DNA of 64,000 bases from Azospirillum brasilense (GCF_005222205.1 NZ_CP032345.1:437001-501000); one strand, 5' to 3'. Numbered from the stretch's first letter, positions 47,066-57,663 are shown. Numbers and translations are program-made. Notes: generated by a model from the letters alone, not told the origin.

Positions 47066-49546
47066 ATGCCCGACCTCCCCTCCCCCCTCCTCCCCCCCAA
47101 CGTCCAGGGCTGGTTCCGGTCGCGGGGCTGGGCGCCGCACCCGCATCAGCTCGCCATGGTCGAGGCGGCGGTCGCCGGGGACAGCGCCCTGTTGATCGCG
47201 CCGACCGGCGGCGGCAAGACGCTGGCCGGCTTCCTGCCCTCGCTGATCAATCTGGCGGAGCGCCCGCGCGAGGGGCTGCACACGCTCTACATCTCGCCGC
47301 TGAAGGCGCTCGCGGTGGACATCCAGCGCAATCTGGAAGAGCCCGTCGCCGAGATGCGGCTGCCCATCCGCACCGAGACCCGCACGGGCGACACGCCCGA
47401 ATCCAAGCGGCGGCGACAGCGGGCCAACCCGCCGCACATCCTGATGACCACGCCGGAAAGCCTGGCGCTGATGATCGCCTACGCCGACGCGGCAACGATC
47501 TTCCGGCACCTGCGCTGCGTCATCGTGGATGAGTTGCACGCGCTCGCTGGAACCAAGCGCGGCGACCTGCTGGCCTTGGGGCTGGCGCGGCTCGCCCGGC
47601 TGGCGCCGCAGGCCCGGCGGGTCGGGCTGTCGGCCACGGTGGCTGAGCCGGCGCAGCTGCTCGGCTGGCTGTCCAAGACCGGGCACGCGGATGGCGGCGA
47701 TGTGCGGCTGGTCACCGGGCGGGCCGGCGCCTCCGCCGAGGTGGACATCCTGACGACGCGCGAGCGGCTGCCCTGGTCCGGCCGCATGGCCATGCACGCG
47801 CTGAAGGAGGTGTACCAGCGCATCCGCGCCCACCGCACCACGCTGGTCTTCGTCAACACCCGCGCCCAGGCGGAGCTGGTCTTCCAGGAACTCTGGCGCC
47901 TCAACGACGACACCCTGCCCATCGCGCTCCACCACGGCTCGCTGGCGGCGGAGCAGCGGCGCAAGGTCGAGGCCGCCATGGCGACGGGCAAGCTGCGGGC
48001 GGTGGTGGCAACCTCCTCGCTCGACCTCGGCATCGACTGGGCGGCGGTCGATCTGGTGGTGCAGATCGGCGCGCCGAAAGGGGCGAGCCGGCTGGTCCAG
48101 CGCATTGGCCGCGCCAACCACCGGCTCGACGAGCCGAGCCGCGCCCTGCTCGTCCCCGCCAACCGGTTCGAGGTGCTGGAATGCCGCGCCGCGCTCGACG
48201 CCGTGGCGGCCATGAGCCTGGACGGCGAGCGGCCCCGCCCCGGCGGGCTGGACGTGCTGGCTCAGCACATGCTCGGCATGGCCTGCGCGGAGCCGTTCCG
48301 GCCCGACGACCTGTACGACGAGGTGGTCCGCGCCGCCCCCTACGCCGGGCTGGCGCGGGACGAGTTCGACGACGTGCTGGACTTCGTGGCGACCGGCGGC
48401 TACGCGCTCGGCAATTACGAGCGTTTCCACCGGCTGAAACTGCGCGAGGACGGGCGCATGGCGGTGGCCGGGCCGGCGGTGGCGCGGCAGTACCGCATGA
48501 ACGTCGGGACCATCACGCAGGAGGCCATGCTGCGCGTGCGCCTGAGCCGCGGCCCGGTTCTGGGCGAGGTGGAGGAGCATTTCATCCAGGGCCTCACCCC
48601 CGGCGACACCTTCGTCTTCGCCGGGCAGCTGCTGAAGTTCCTCGGCATCCGCGAAATGGAGGCGCAGGTCGCCAAGGGCGGCACCGGGGAGCCGAAGGTG
48701 CCGGCCTACGCCGGCGGGCGGCTGCCGCTGACCACGGCGCTGGCCGACCGGGTGCGCGCCATGCTGGCCGACCCGGCGCAGTGGCCCGGCTTGCCGGAGG
48801 ACGTGCAGGAATGGCTGCGGCTCCAGCGCTGGCGCTCCGTCCTGCCGGCGCGCGACGGGCTGCTGGTGGAGAGCTTCCCCAAGGCGGGCAAGCGCTTCCT
48901 CGTTGTCTACGCCTTCGAGGGGCGGAACGCGCACCAGACCCTGGGGATGCTGCTGACCCGCCGCATGGAGCGGATGGGCTGCGGCCCGCTCGGCTTCGTC
49001 GCAACCGACTATGTGCTGGCGGTGTGGTCGCTGCGCACACCGAAGGACATGGACGGGCTGTTCGACCAGGACATGCTGGGCGACGATCTGGAAGCCTGGA
49101 TGGACGAGTCTTCCATGCTGCGCCGGACCTTCCGCAACGTGGCGCTGATCACCGGAGTCATCGACCGCCGCCATCCCGGGCAGGAGAAGTCGGGGCGGCA
49201 GGTGACCTTCTCCTCCGACCTGATCTACGACGTGCTGCGCAAGCACGATCCCGGCCATGTGCTGCTGCGCGCCACCCGCGCCGACGCGGCGGGCGGGCTG
49301 ACCGACGTGCGGCGCCTGTCGGATTTCCTGGTCCGGGTGAAGGGCCGCATCACCCACAAGGACCTCGACCGAATCTCCCCCCTCGCCGTGCCGGTCATCC
49401 TGGAGATCGGGCGGGAACGGGTGGACGGCTCCGCCACCGACGAGCTTCTGGAGCAGGCCGCCGCCGATCTGGTGGCGGAAGCGATGCCGGAGCTGGATTC
49501 GCCCCGTGATGAGCCCCGTGATGCACAGGGCCGGCTGACGTTGTGA
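47066..49546 (+). CDS. Ligase-associated DEXH-box helicase (Lhr-Core type)
   Basis: 826 residues, superfamily 2 helicase of the Lhr-Core group. Motif I APTGGGKTLAG, Ia SPLKALAVDIQ, TTPESLAL, motif II VIVDELHAL, motif III LSATV, motif IV region TTLVFVNTRAQAE, V TSSLDLGIDWAAVD and VI QRIGRANHRLD, followed by the Lhr winged-helix and C-terminal domains. The family is an ATP-dependent 3'-5' DNA/RNA-DNA translocase placed in a DNA-damage cluster with ATP-dependent ligase, exonuclease and PdeM. Only pdeM is adjacent here. Start ATG at 47066 (MPDLPSPLLPPNVQGW); a 59-codon upstream extension is unsupported. Confidence 0.92.
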   Translation: MPDLPSPLLPPNVQGWFRSRGWAPHPHQLAMVEAAVAGDSALLIAPTGGGKTLAGFLPSLINLAERPREGLHTLYISPLKALAVDIQRNLEEPVAEMRLPIRTETRTGDTPESKRRRQRANPPHILMTTPESLALMIAYADAATIFRHLRCVIVDELHALAGTKRGDLLALGLARLARLAPQARRVGLSATVAEPAQLLGWLSKTGHADGGDVRLVTGRAGASAEVDILTTRERLPWSGRMAMHALKEVYQRIRAHRTTLVFVNTRAQAELVFQELWRLNDDTLPIALHHGSLAAEQRRKVEAAMATGKLRAVVATSSLDLGIDWAAVDLVVQIGAPKGASRLVQRIGRANHRLDEPSRALLVPANRFEVLECRAALDAVAAMSLDGERPRPGGLDVLAQHMLGMACAEPFRPDDLYDEVVRAAPYAGLARDEFDDVLDFVATGGYALGNYERFHRLKLREDGRMAVAGPAVARQYRMNVGTITQEAMLRVRLSRGPVLGEVEEHFIQGLTPGDTFVFAGQLLKFLGIREMEAQVAKGGTGEPKVPAYAGGRLPLTTALADRVRAMLADPAQWPGLPEDVQEWLRLQRWRSVLPARDGLLVESFPKAGKRFLVVYAFEGRNAHQTLGMLLTRRMERMGCGPLGFVATDYVLAVWSLRTPKDMDGLFDQDMLGDDLEAWMDESSMLRRTFRNVALITGVIDRRHPGQEKSGRQVTFSSDLIYDVLRKHDPGHVLLRATRADAAGGLTDVRRLSDFLVRVKGRITHKDLDRISPLAVPVILEIGRERVDGSATDELLEQAAADLVAEAMPELDSPRDEPRDAQGRLTL

Positions 49547-49551
49547 GGGAC

Positions 49552-50250
49552 ATGGACACGACGATGACCCTGCGGGGCGCGGCACTCGCCCCCGATGCCT
49601 CCGGCGCGCTGGTCTGGCCGGCGGAACGGACGCTGGTGGTCGCCGACCTGCATCTGGAGAAGGGCTCCGCCTTCGCGGCGCGCGGGCGGATGCTGCCGCC
49701 CTACGACACGCGGGCGACGCTCGGCCGGCTGGCGGATCTGGTGGAGCGGCTGGCCCCGGAGCGGGTGATCTGCCTGGGCGACAGCTTCCACGACCGCCGG
49801 GCGGCGAGCCGCATGGAGGCGGGGGACGTGGCGCGGCTGCGCGACCTGACCGGGCGGGTGGCGGACTGGCTGTGGGTCACCGGCAACCACGATCCGGAAC
49901 CGCCGGAGGGGTTCGGCGGGCGCATCCTGGACGAGCTGACGCTCGGCCCTCTGACCTTCCGGCACGAGGCGTTGCCGGGCGCGGTGGGCGAATTGTCGGG
50001 GCATCTGCACCCGGTGGCCGCCGTCGTCGTGCCGGGCCGGCGGGTGCGGGAGCGCTGCTTCGCCTTCGACGGGGGCAAGCTGATCCTGCCGGCCTTCGGC
50101 GCCTTCGCGGGCGGGCTGAACGTGCTGGACCCGGCGGTGTCCGGCCTGCTGGCGGCGCGGTTCGAGGTGCATCTGCTGGCCCGCGGCAAGGTCCATCGCT
50201 TCCCGCGCAGCCGCCTGTCTCCGGATAAGGCTCTCCCGGATAAGGCGTAA
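49552..50250 (+). CDS. pdeM: Ligase-associated DNA damage response endonuclease PdeM
   Basis: 232 residues, calcineurin-like metallophosphoesterase of the PdeM group. Metal-ligand motifs: VVADLHLEKG, CLGDSFHDR, VTGNHDPEP and SGHLHPVAAV. Residues FDGGKLILPAFGAFAGGLNV near the C-terminus are typical. It pairs with the Lhr-type helicase, whose stop overlaps the possible GTG start at 49543; I place the start at the ATG at 49552 just after GAGGG. Family knowledge: a Mn-dependent phosphodiesterase/endonuclease co-occurring with the ligase-helicase repair set. A hairpin follows the gene. Confidence 0.88.
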   Translation: MDTTMTLRGAALAPDASGALVWPAERTLVVADLHLEKGSAFAARGRMLPPYDTRATLGRLADLVERLAPERVICLGDSFHDRRAASRMEAGDVARLRDLTGRVADWLWVTGNHDPEPPEGFGGRILDELTLGPLTFRHEALPGAVGELSGHLHPVAAVVVPGRRVRERCFAFDGGKLILPAFGAFAGGLNVLDPAVSGLLAARFEVHLLARGKVHRFPRSRLSPDKALPDKA

Positions 50251-50288
50251 AAAGAAAAAGCCCGGAGAGTCGGGGGAACTCTCCGGGC
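50251..50288 (-). terminator. Terminator downstream of fasciclin gene
   Basis: gcccggagagt at 50260-50270 pairs with actctccgggc at 50278-50288. On the leftward strand the stem is followed by CTTTTTCTTTTT, a strong U-tract, so it mainly ends the fasciclin transcript. It could also stall the convergent pdeM transcript. Confidence 0.85.
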
Positions 50289-50354
50289 GAGTGGTCCTGC
50301 CGGAACCGGCGGTGAAACGTCCGGCAGGAGGGACCTCAATGAAAAAGCAGAACG

Positions 50355-50843
50355 TCAGTTCGGCATCATGACCGTATCGATCACGTGGATGACGCCGTTG
50401 GACGCCATGATGTCGGGCTTCACGACCTTCGCGTTGTCCACCATCACGCCGCCTTTCGTCGCGTCGATGTCCACGGTGGTGCCCTGCACGGTCTTCGGCG
50501 ATGCCGTCTTGCCGGCGATATCGGCCGAAGTCACCTTGCCCGACACCACATGATAGGTGAGTACGGAGCGGAGCTTCTCGCGGTTCTCCGGCTTCAAAAG
50601 ATTTTCGACGGTGCCGGCGGGCAGCTTGGCGAAGGCCTCGTCGGTCGGGGCGAAGACGGTGAAGGGACCGCTGCCCTTCAGCGTGTCCGCCAGCCCGGCG
50701 GCCTGGACGGCCTGGACCAGCGTCTTGAACTGGCCCGCCGTGACGGCGGTGTCCACGATGTCCGCCGCCTTCGCGGCGACGGTGGCGAAGGACAGCGGCA
50801 GGGCGACGGTGGCGGCGGTCAGCAGCCGCGACAGGCGGGACAT
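50355..50843 (-). CDS. Secreted fasciclin (FAS1) domain protein
   Basis: 162 residues: signal peptide ([20 protein letters not shown], cleavage near AKA-AD) and a single FAS1 domain with the H1 box [20 protein letters not shown], a central [11 protein letters not shown] (YH motif) and the H2 box [16 protein letters not shown]1 proteins mediate adhesion; small bacterial versions are exported and often appear in stress regulons. The ATG at 50843 follows GGAGGAAAT. It is divergent from the photolyase gene, and in some alphaproteobacteria such genes share sigma-E/ChrR control, which may apply here (inference). Confidence 0.9.
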   Translation of the reverse strand: MSRLSRLLTAATVALPLSFATVAAKAADIVDTAVTAGQFKTLVQAVQAAGLADTLKGSGPFTVFAPTDEAFAKLPAGTVENLLKPENREKLRSVLTYHVVSGKVTSADIAGKTASPKTVQGTTVDIDATKGGVMVDNAKVVKPDIMASNGVIHVIDTVMMPN

Positions 50844-50975
50844 GTCATTTCCTCCATTGGATGGCGTCTCGTTCCTCCCCCGACCGTGGAACCGGCGCCG
50901 TCGGCCGCCGTGCCTCGGCTCCACGTCGTGGCAGCGAAAGCGGAAATAGCGGCGCGAAAATCGCGGTCAATAGGA

Positions 50976-50989
50976 TTTTCCCAGGAAAA
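50976..50989. promoter_or_regulatory. Short palindrome TTTTCC-CA-GGAAAA
   Basis: A 6-bp perfect inverted repeat with a 2-base spacer in the AT-rich centre of the fasciclin-photolyase divergent gap. It could be an operator, but matches no consensus I can name. Confidence 0.3.
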
Positions 50990-51005
50990 ATTTTTGCCGT
51001 CGCGG

Positions 51006-51035
51006 TGATCCGGAGCAATCGGCACCGCGTAGCAA
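51006..51035 (+). promoter_or_regulatory. Sigma-E (RpoE/ChrR)-like promoter upstream of photolyase
   Basis: TGATCC at 51006-51011 followed after exactly 18 bases by TAGCAA at 51030-51035 resembles the Rhodobacter sigma-E promoter (TGATCC, N18, TAAGA-like). It lies about 75 bases before the photolyase ATG. Photolyase is a known member of that regulon in Rhodobacter. The -10 match is only partial. Confidence 0.4.
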
Positions 51036-51110
51036 GAGCCATTGTCCGTGGTCATTGGCTGCGGCGTTTTGGCATGCCCGTTCTTCTGTCCATTTCCTTA
51101 AAGTTGGCCG

Positions 51111-52568
51111 ATGACGACCGATCAATCCCCCATCCTCGTCTGGTTCCGCAACGATCTTCGCCTTGCCGACAACCCGGCGCTCAGCGCCGCGGCGGAGGAT
51201 GGGGCGCCGGTCATCCCGGTCTACATCCGTGAGACGGACGCCCACGACCCCTGGCTTCCCGGCGCCGCCTCCCGCTGGTGGCTGCACGGCAGTCTGGAGC
51301 GGCTGGGCAAGGCGCTGGACAAGCTCGGCTCGCCGCTGGTGCTGCGCAGCGGCGACCCCGCCGCCGTGCTGGCGGCGCTGGCGGAAGAGACCGGCGCCGA
51401 CACCGTGCTGTGCAACCGCCGCGCCGGCCCGACCGCCATCGCCCGCGACCGCCGGGTCGGCGAGCGGCTGAGCGCCCGCGGCGTGACGGTGCACCCCCAC
51501 AACGCCGCTCTGCTCTACGAGCCGGGGACCATCCGCACCAAGTCTGACACGCCTTTCCGGGTGTTCACGCCCTTCTGGAAGGCGCTGCTGTCGATGCCGG
51601 AGCCGCCGCGCCCCACCCGCGCGCCGGGCAAGCTGACGCCGCCGGCCAAGCCGGTGTCCAGCGAGTCGCTGAAGGACTGGGGCCTGCTGCCCAGCGCGCC
51701 CGACTGGGCCGGCGGCCTGCGCGAGCGCTGGGAGCCCGGCGAGGAGGCGGCGCGGGAGCGGTTGGCCGACTTCCTGGACGGGCCGGTCGCCGCCTACCCG
51801 ACCGAGCGCGACCGCCCCGACCATGACGGGACCTCCGCGATGTCGCCGCACCTCGCCTTCGGGGAGATCGGGCCGCGGCAAATCTGGCACGCCACGCGCC
51901 ACGCCGCCGACCAGCGGCATGAGTTGGCCGCGGGTGCCGAGGCCTTCCTGCGGGAACTCGGCTGGCGGGAGTTCAACCACCATCTGCTGCGGGAGGAGCC
52001 GGGCATTCCGGACACGCCGCTGGACACCCGCTTCGCCCGCTTCCCTTGGAAGACGGACAGGGCGGGCATGCGCGCGTGGCAGCGCGGGCGCACCGGCTAT
52101 CCCATCGTGGACGCCGGCATGCGGCAGCTCTGGCAGACCGGCTGGATGCACAACCGCGTGCGCATGATCGTCGGCTCCTTCCTCATCAAGGATCTGCTGA
52201 TCCCCTGGCAGGAGGGCGAGGCGTGGTTCTGGGACACGCTGGTCGACGCCGACATCGCCAACAACGCGGGCAACTGGCAGTGGGTGGCCGGCTGCGGCGC
52301 CGACGCGGCCCCCTTCTTCCGCGTCTTCAACCCGATCCTTCAGGGGGAGAAGTTCGACCCGGAGGGCGCCTATGTCCGGCGCTATGTGCCGGAACTGGCA
52401 AAGCTGCCCAACCGCTGGATCCACAAGCCGTGGGAGGCCCCGGACGAGGCGCTGCGGCAGGCGAATGTGAAGATCGGCAAGGATTACCCGCGGCCGATCG
52501 TCGACCACGGCACGGCCCGCGACCGCGCGCTGGCCGCCTTCAACGAGATCAAGAAGGCCGGCGATTGA
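51111..52568 (+). CDS. phrB: Deoxyribodipyrimidine photolyase
   Basis: 485 residues, class I CPD photolyase/cryptochrome family. The N-terminal antenna domain starts ILVWFRNDLRLADNPAL. The FAD-binding helical domain has TSAMSPHLAFGEIGPRQIWH, ELGWREFNHHLLRE, GRTGYPIVDAGMRQLWQTGW, MHNRVRMIVGSFLIKDLLIP and NNAGNWQWVAGCGADAAPFF. The flavin-coordinating residues and Trp chain positions are in place, so light-driven repair of cyclobutane dimers is expected. Start ATG at 51111. It is preceded by a sigma-E-like promoter and is divergent from the fasciclin gene. Confidence 0.93.
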   Translation: MTTDQSPILVWFRNDLRLADNPALSAAAEDGAPVIPVYIRETDAHDPWLPGAASRWWLHGSLERLGKALDKLGSPLVLRSGDPAAVLAALAEETGADTVLCNRRAGPTAIARDRRVGERLSARGVTVHPHNAALLYEPGTIRTKSDTPFRVFTPFWKALLSMPEPPRPTRAPGKLTPPAKPVSSESLKDWGLLPSAPDWAGGLRERWEPGEEAARERLADFLDGPVAAYPTERDRPDHDGTSAMSPHLAFGEIGPRQIWHATRHAADQRHELAAGAEAFLRELGWREFNHHLLREEPGIPDTPLDTRFARFPWKTDRAGMRAWQRGRTGYPIVDAGMRQLWQTGWMHNRVRMIVGSFLIKDLLIPWQEGEAWFWDTLVDADIANNAGNWQWVAGCGADAAPFFRVFNPILQGEKFDPEGAYVRRYVPELAKLPNRWIHKPWEAPDEALRQANVKIGKDYPRPIVDHGTARDRALAAFNEIKKAGD

Positions 52569-52598
52569 TCGTTGCGGGATCGTAAACCCGACCATGCG

Positions 52599-52616
52599 TT
52601 TTCATTCCGCCTTCAT
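52599..52616. promoter_or_regulatory. Pho-box-like tandem repeat upstream of phoX
   Basis: TTTTCAT-tccg-CCTTCAT has the geometry of a Pho box (two CTGTCAT-like 7-mers with a 4-base spacer). Each 7-mer matches the consensus at five of seven positions. It ends 87 bases before the phoX start, a suitable distance for PhoB activation. Confidence 0.4.
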
Positions 52617-52703
52617 GGGAGTGCAAAGAAACCGTCACAGGCCCCCGGTAAGGTGCGCCCGCCCAACCCCAAATAAATTTGCGGAAAGAGACGAGGCACA
52701 CCG

Positions 52704-54737
52704 ATGGACACGCATGACCTGCCCCAGAAGGGCACCAAGTATCTGACCTTCGAGGGCCGCGAGGACATCGGCTCCAACCCGTCCGAAAACCCGACCATGG
52801 GCGACGTCATCAACGCCCGCCTCGGCCGCCGCGACATGATGCGCGGCATGCTGAGCGGTGCGGCGGTCAGCGCCCTGATCGGCCCGGCCGCCCTGCTCTC
52901 CCCGACCCGCGAGGCCGGGGCTGCCGTGACCGGCGCCCCGCGCCCGGCCAAGGCCAGCTTCTCCTTCCAGGAGGTGGCGCACGGCGTGGACGCCGACCAT
53001 CACGTGGCATCCGGCTACAACGCCGACATCCTGATCCGCTGGGGCGATCCCGTGGTCCCAGGCGCGCCGGCCTTCGACCCGATGAACCAGACCGCCGAGG
53101 CGCAGTCGAAGCAGTTCGGCTACAACAACGACTTCGTCGGCTACGCCCCGCTGCCGCTCGGCTCCCAGTCGCCGGACCGCGCCCTGCTGTGCGTGAACCA
53201 CGAGTACACCGACGAGGAGGTCATGTTCCCCGGCGTCGGCGTGGAGCAGCAGAAGGACAAGTTCGCCCGCATGACCAAGACGCTGGTGGACATCGAGATG
53301 GCCGCCCACGGCGGCACCGTCGTCGAGATCCGCAAGGTCAGGGGCAAGTGGGTGACGGTGGCGGACTCCCGCTACAACCGCCGCATCACCGGCGAGACGC
53401 CCTGCGCCATCACCGGCCCGGCTGCCGGCCACGCCCTGATGAAGACCAGCTACGACCCGACCGGCACGATGGTCCGCGGCATGCTGAACAACTGTTCCGG
53501 CGGCATGACGCCCTGGGGCACCTGGCTGTCGGCGGAGGAGAACTTCAACGGCTACTTCTGGGGCAAGGTCGAGGACACCAACCCGAACGCCAAGGCGCTG
53601 AAGCGCTACGGCTTCCCCGGCGAATGGTACAACTGGGGCGTCCATCACGACCGCTTCGACATCGCCAAGGAGCCGAACGAGTCCAACCGCTTCGGCTGGA
53701 TCGTCGAGATCGACCCCTACGACCCGACCGCGACCCCGAAGAAGCGCACGGCGCTCGGCCGCTTCAAGCATGAGGCCTGCCAGATCGCGCTCGGCAAGGA
53801 CGGCACCGTGGTCGCCTACACCGGCGACGACGAGCGCTTCGACTATGTCTACAAGTTCGTCGCGGCCAAGAAGTTCGACCCGAGGAACCGCGCCGCCAAC
53901 ATGGACATCCTGGAGACCGGGACGCTCTATGTGGCGAAGTTCAAGGCCGATGCCTCGGTCGAATGGCTGCCGCTGGTCCACGGCCAGGGCCCGCTGACGG
54001 CCGAGAAGGGCTTCCCCGACCAGGCCACCGTCCTGATCAACGCCCGCCTCGCCGCCGATGCGCTGGGCGCCACCAAGATGGACCGCCCGGAGGACATCGA
54101 GGTCAACCCGGTGACCGGCAAGGTCTACGTCATCCTGACCAACAACTCCCGCCGCAAGCCGGAGCAGGTGGACGCGACCAACCCGCGCGCCGAGAACAAC
54201 TGGGGCCACATCGTCGAGATCCTGCCGGACAACGGCAACCACGCCTCGACCAAGGCGGAGTGGACGATCCTGGTCCGCGGCGGCAACCCGGCGGACGAGA
54301 AGGTCGGCGCGCAGTTCCACGCCGACACCTCGGCCAACGGCTGGTTTTCCTGCCCCGACAACGCGGCGGTGGACCACCGCGGCCGCCTGTGGATCACCAC
54401 CGACCAGGGCGAGAACTGGAAGAAGGCGTCCGGCACCGCTGACGGTGTCTGGGCCGTGGAGACTGAGGGCGACCTGCGCGGCCTGTCCAAGATGTTCTAC
54501 CGCGTGCCGGTGGGTGCCGAGATGTGCGGCCCCTGCTTCACCACCGACGACAGGACCCTGTTCGTCGCCGTGCAGCACCCGGCCACCGACGGCGTCGATC
54601 AGTGGGAAGGCTTCAAGGGCAAGCTCTCCTCCTTCGAGGACCCGGCGACCCGCTGGCCGGACTTCAAGCCGAACATGCCGCCGCGCCCGTCGGTGGTCGC
54701 CATCACCAAGAAGGACGGCGGCGTGATCGGTCTCTGA
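52704..54737 (+). CDS. phoX: PhoX family alkaline phosphatase
   Basis: 677 residues, DUF839/PhoX type. A twin-arginine signal (GRRDMMRGMLSGAAVSALIG) indicates folded export to the periplasm by Tat. Core motifs: CVNHEYTDEEVMFPG, NNCSGGMTPWGTWLSAEENF, GRFKHEACQIALGKDG, YTGDDERFDYVYKFV, MDRPEDIEVNPVTGKVYV, FSCPDNAAVDHRGRLWITTD and VAVQHPATDGVDQWEGF. PhoX uses a Ca/Fe cofactor to release phosphate from organic esters under phosphate starvation. The ATG at 52704 follows AGAGACGAGG. A Pho-box-like repeat upstream and an intrinsic terminator downstream define it as a single-gene unit. Confidence 0.93.
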   Translation: MDTHDLPQKGTKYLTFEGREDIGSNPSENPTMGDVINARLGRRDMMRGMLSGAAVSALIGPAALLSPTREAGAAVTGAPRPAKASFSFQEVAHGVDADHHVASGYNADILIRWGDPVVPGAPAFDPMNQTAEAQSKQFGYNNDFVGYAPLPLGSQSPDRALLCVNHEYTDEEVMFPGVGVEQQKDKFARMTKTLVDIEMAAHGGTVVEIRKVRGKWVTVADSRYNRRITGETPCAITGPAAGHALMKTSYDPTGTMVRGMLNNCSGGMTPWGTWLSAEENFNGYFWGKVEDTNPNAKALKRYGFPGEWYNWGVHHDRFDIAKEPNESNRFGWIVEIDPYDPTATPKKRTALGRFKHEACQIALGKDGTVVAYTGDDERFDYVYKFVAAKKFDPRNRAANMDILETGTLYVAKFKADASVEWLPLVHGQGPLTAEKGFPDQATVLINARLAADALGATKMDRPEDIEVNPVTGKVYVILTNNSRRKPEQVDATNPRAENNWGHIVEILPDNGNHASTKAEWTILVRGGNPADEKVGAQFHADTSANGWFSCPDNAAVDHRGRLWITTDQGENWKKASGTADGVWAVETEGDLRGLSKMFYRVPVGAEMCGPCFTTDDRTLFVAVQHPATDGVDQWEGFKGKLSSFEDPATRWPDFKPNMPPRPSVVAITKKDGGVIGL

Positions 54738-54777
54738 CCGGACGCATGACCGTCCCTTAATCCAGCGACACGCCTTG

Positions 54778-54812
54778 AAAGGGCGGCCCCCGCGTCCGGG
54801 GCCGCCCTTCTT
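54778..54812 (+). terminator. Intrinsic terminator after phoX
   Basis: aagggcggcccc at 54779-54790 pairs with ggggccgccctt at 54798-54809 and is followed by CTTCTTTG. It is placed about 40 bases after the phoX stop. Confidence 0.85.
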
Positions 54813-54848
54813 CTTTGTCCGGTTTGTCTGGTGTCGGCGTCCGGCGAT

Positions 54849-54861
54849 GTAATAAGATAAC
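54849..54861. promoter_or_regulatory. Possible Zur operator upstream of zur
   Basis: GTAATaagATAAC is an imperfect inverted repeat immediately before the zur ATG, reminiscent of half-sites in Fur/Zur boxes (GTTATAAC-like). The match is short, so autoregulation is only suggested. Confidence 0.3.
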
Positions 54862-54864
54862 GCC

Positions 54865-55367
54865 ATGACCGCCAACCCGCATCCCACCGACGGCCCGGCC
54901 ACCGCCCATGGGCACGACCACGCGCATTGCATCGCCGACGCGCTGACGCGCGCCGACGCCCTGTGCGCGGAGCGCGGCGCCCGGCTGACCGCGCTCCGCC
55001 GGCAGGTCCTGGAACTGGTCTGGAACAGCCACAAGCCGCGCGGCGCCTACGCCATCCTGGAGGACCTCAGCCAGCGCGAGGGCAAGGCCACCGCCCCGCT
55101 GACCGTCTACCGCGCGCTGGAGTTCCTGGTGGAGCACGGGCTGGTCCACCGCATCGAGTCGCTGAACGCCTACATCGGCTGCGCCGCGCCGGGGGCCGTC
55201 CATTCCGGGCAGTTCCTGGTGTGCGAGACCTGCGGCAACGCCGTGGAAATCGACGACCCGCGCATCCGCGCCGCCATCGGCACCATCGCCGCCGAGCATG
55301 GTTTCCAGGTCAGCCGTCCCACCGTCGAGGTGCGCGGCACATGCACCGACTGCCAGGAGAAGACCCC

Positions 55368-55371
<4 letters not shown>
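54865..55371 (+). CDS. zur: Fur-family zinc uptake regulator Zur
   Basis: 168 residues. A His-rich N-terminus (AHGHDHAHC) precedes a Fur winged helix ([45 protein letters not shown]) and a metal-binding C-terminal half with two CxxC motifs (CETC, CTDC) forming the structural zinc site. Together with the adjacent His-rich COG0523 GTPase this identifies Zur, not Fur. It represses zinc acquisition genes when zinc is sufficient. Its stop overlaps the GTG of the next gene (GTGA), so both proteins are made together. Confidence 0.9.
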
Positions 55372-56534
<1,163 letters not shown>

Positions 56535-56547
56535 GGGACGTCATTGC

Positions 56548-56630
56548 CCACCCCGGCCCTCCCCCGCTTTGCGGGAGAGGGTGCCTTCCGCGAAGCGGCG
56601 GCAGTTCCCTCCCCTGCGTAGCGGGGGAGG
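56548..56630. repeat. GC-rich palindromic repeat interrupted by IS481 element
   Basis: The dispersed repeat (ccaccccggccctcccccgc at its left, ctcccctgcgtagcggggga at its right) continues after the insertion sequence with gagggggcaac from 57670. Removing the element and one target copy restores a continuous gggggagggttagggaggggg end seen in other copies. Confidence 0.7.
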
Positions 56631-56636
56631 GTTAGG
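56631..56636. repeat. Left target-site duplication GTTAGG
   Basis: GTTAGG directly abuts the left inverted repeat and recurs at 57664-57669 abutting the right one. Flanking bases differ, so the duplication is exactly 6 bp. Confidence 0.85.
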
Positions 56637-57663
56637 TGTGATGTTTCAGGAGGTTGTCCATTCGGCCGGAACCGAGGAAGCTGAAGTTGCGACGCTCAAG
56701 CTTTTTCGGAGGGCCGAATGGACATTCACAAGAATGCCGCACTGACCCCGCGCGGTCGAGAGATTGCGGTGCGGCGGGTGCTGGAGGGCGGCGAGACCCG
56801 CAGTTCGGTGGCCACCGAGCTGCGGGTTTCGCCGGGCACGATCAGCAAATGGTGCCGGCGCTACAAGGCCGAGGGCGTGGCCGGCCTGCACGACCGCTCC
56901 TCGCGGCCAAAGCGCTCGCCCCGCCAGACCGCCGCGGCAACCGCCGAGCGGGTCATCGCGCTGCGCCGGCAGCGCTTCACCTATGGCCGCATCACCGCCG
57001 AGCTTGGCGTCTCGGCCGCCACCGTCTCACGCATCCTGCGTACAGCCGGGCTCAACCGCCTCAAGGCGCTCGACCCACCCGAGCCGGTGCGCCGCTACGA
57101 GCGCGAGCGCCCAGGCGAGATGCTGCACATCGACATCAAGAAGCTCGGGCGTATCGGCACCATCGGCCACCGCATCACCGGCGATGCCTCCCGGCGCGCC
57201 CGCGGGGTGGGCTGGGAGTACGTGCACGTGTGCATCGACGACGCCTCGCGCGTGGCGTTCTGTCAGATCCACGCCGACGAGCGCCAGCACACGGCCGTGC
57301 TGTTCCTGGAGGTGGCGCTGGCCTATTACGCCTCGCTGGGCATCACGGTGGAGCGCGTCATGACCGACAACGGCGGCTGCTACCGCTCCAAGGCATTCCG
57401 GACCGCCTGCAAGCGCCTGGGCGTCAAGCACATCTTCACCAAGCCCTACACACCCCAGACCAACGGCAAAGCTGAGCGCTTCATCCAGACCGCTCTGCGG
57501 GAATGGGCCTACGCCCACACTTACGAGCACTCAGATCAGCGTGGCGCCAAGCTGCCGCTATGGTTGCACGCCTACAACTGGCATCGACCTCATGCTAGCC
57601 TCGGCAAAAAGACCCCCATCAGCCGAATCGGCCTGCCGATGAACAACCTCCTGACACTCCACA
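56637..57663 (+). mobile_element. IS481-family insertion sequence (1027 bp)
   Basis: Both ends are imperfect 25-bp inverted repeats starting TGTG: the left begins TGTGATGTTTCAGGAGG and the right, read inward, TGTGGAGTGTCAGGAGG, with four mismatches over 25 positions. The element carries one transposase gene with an intact DDE triad and is flanked by a 6-bp duplication, so it looks complete and fairly recent. It sits inside a dispersed palindromic repeat between the COG0523 gene and a membrane-protein gene. Confidence 0.9.
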
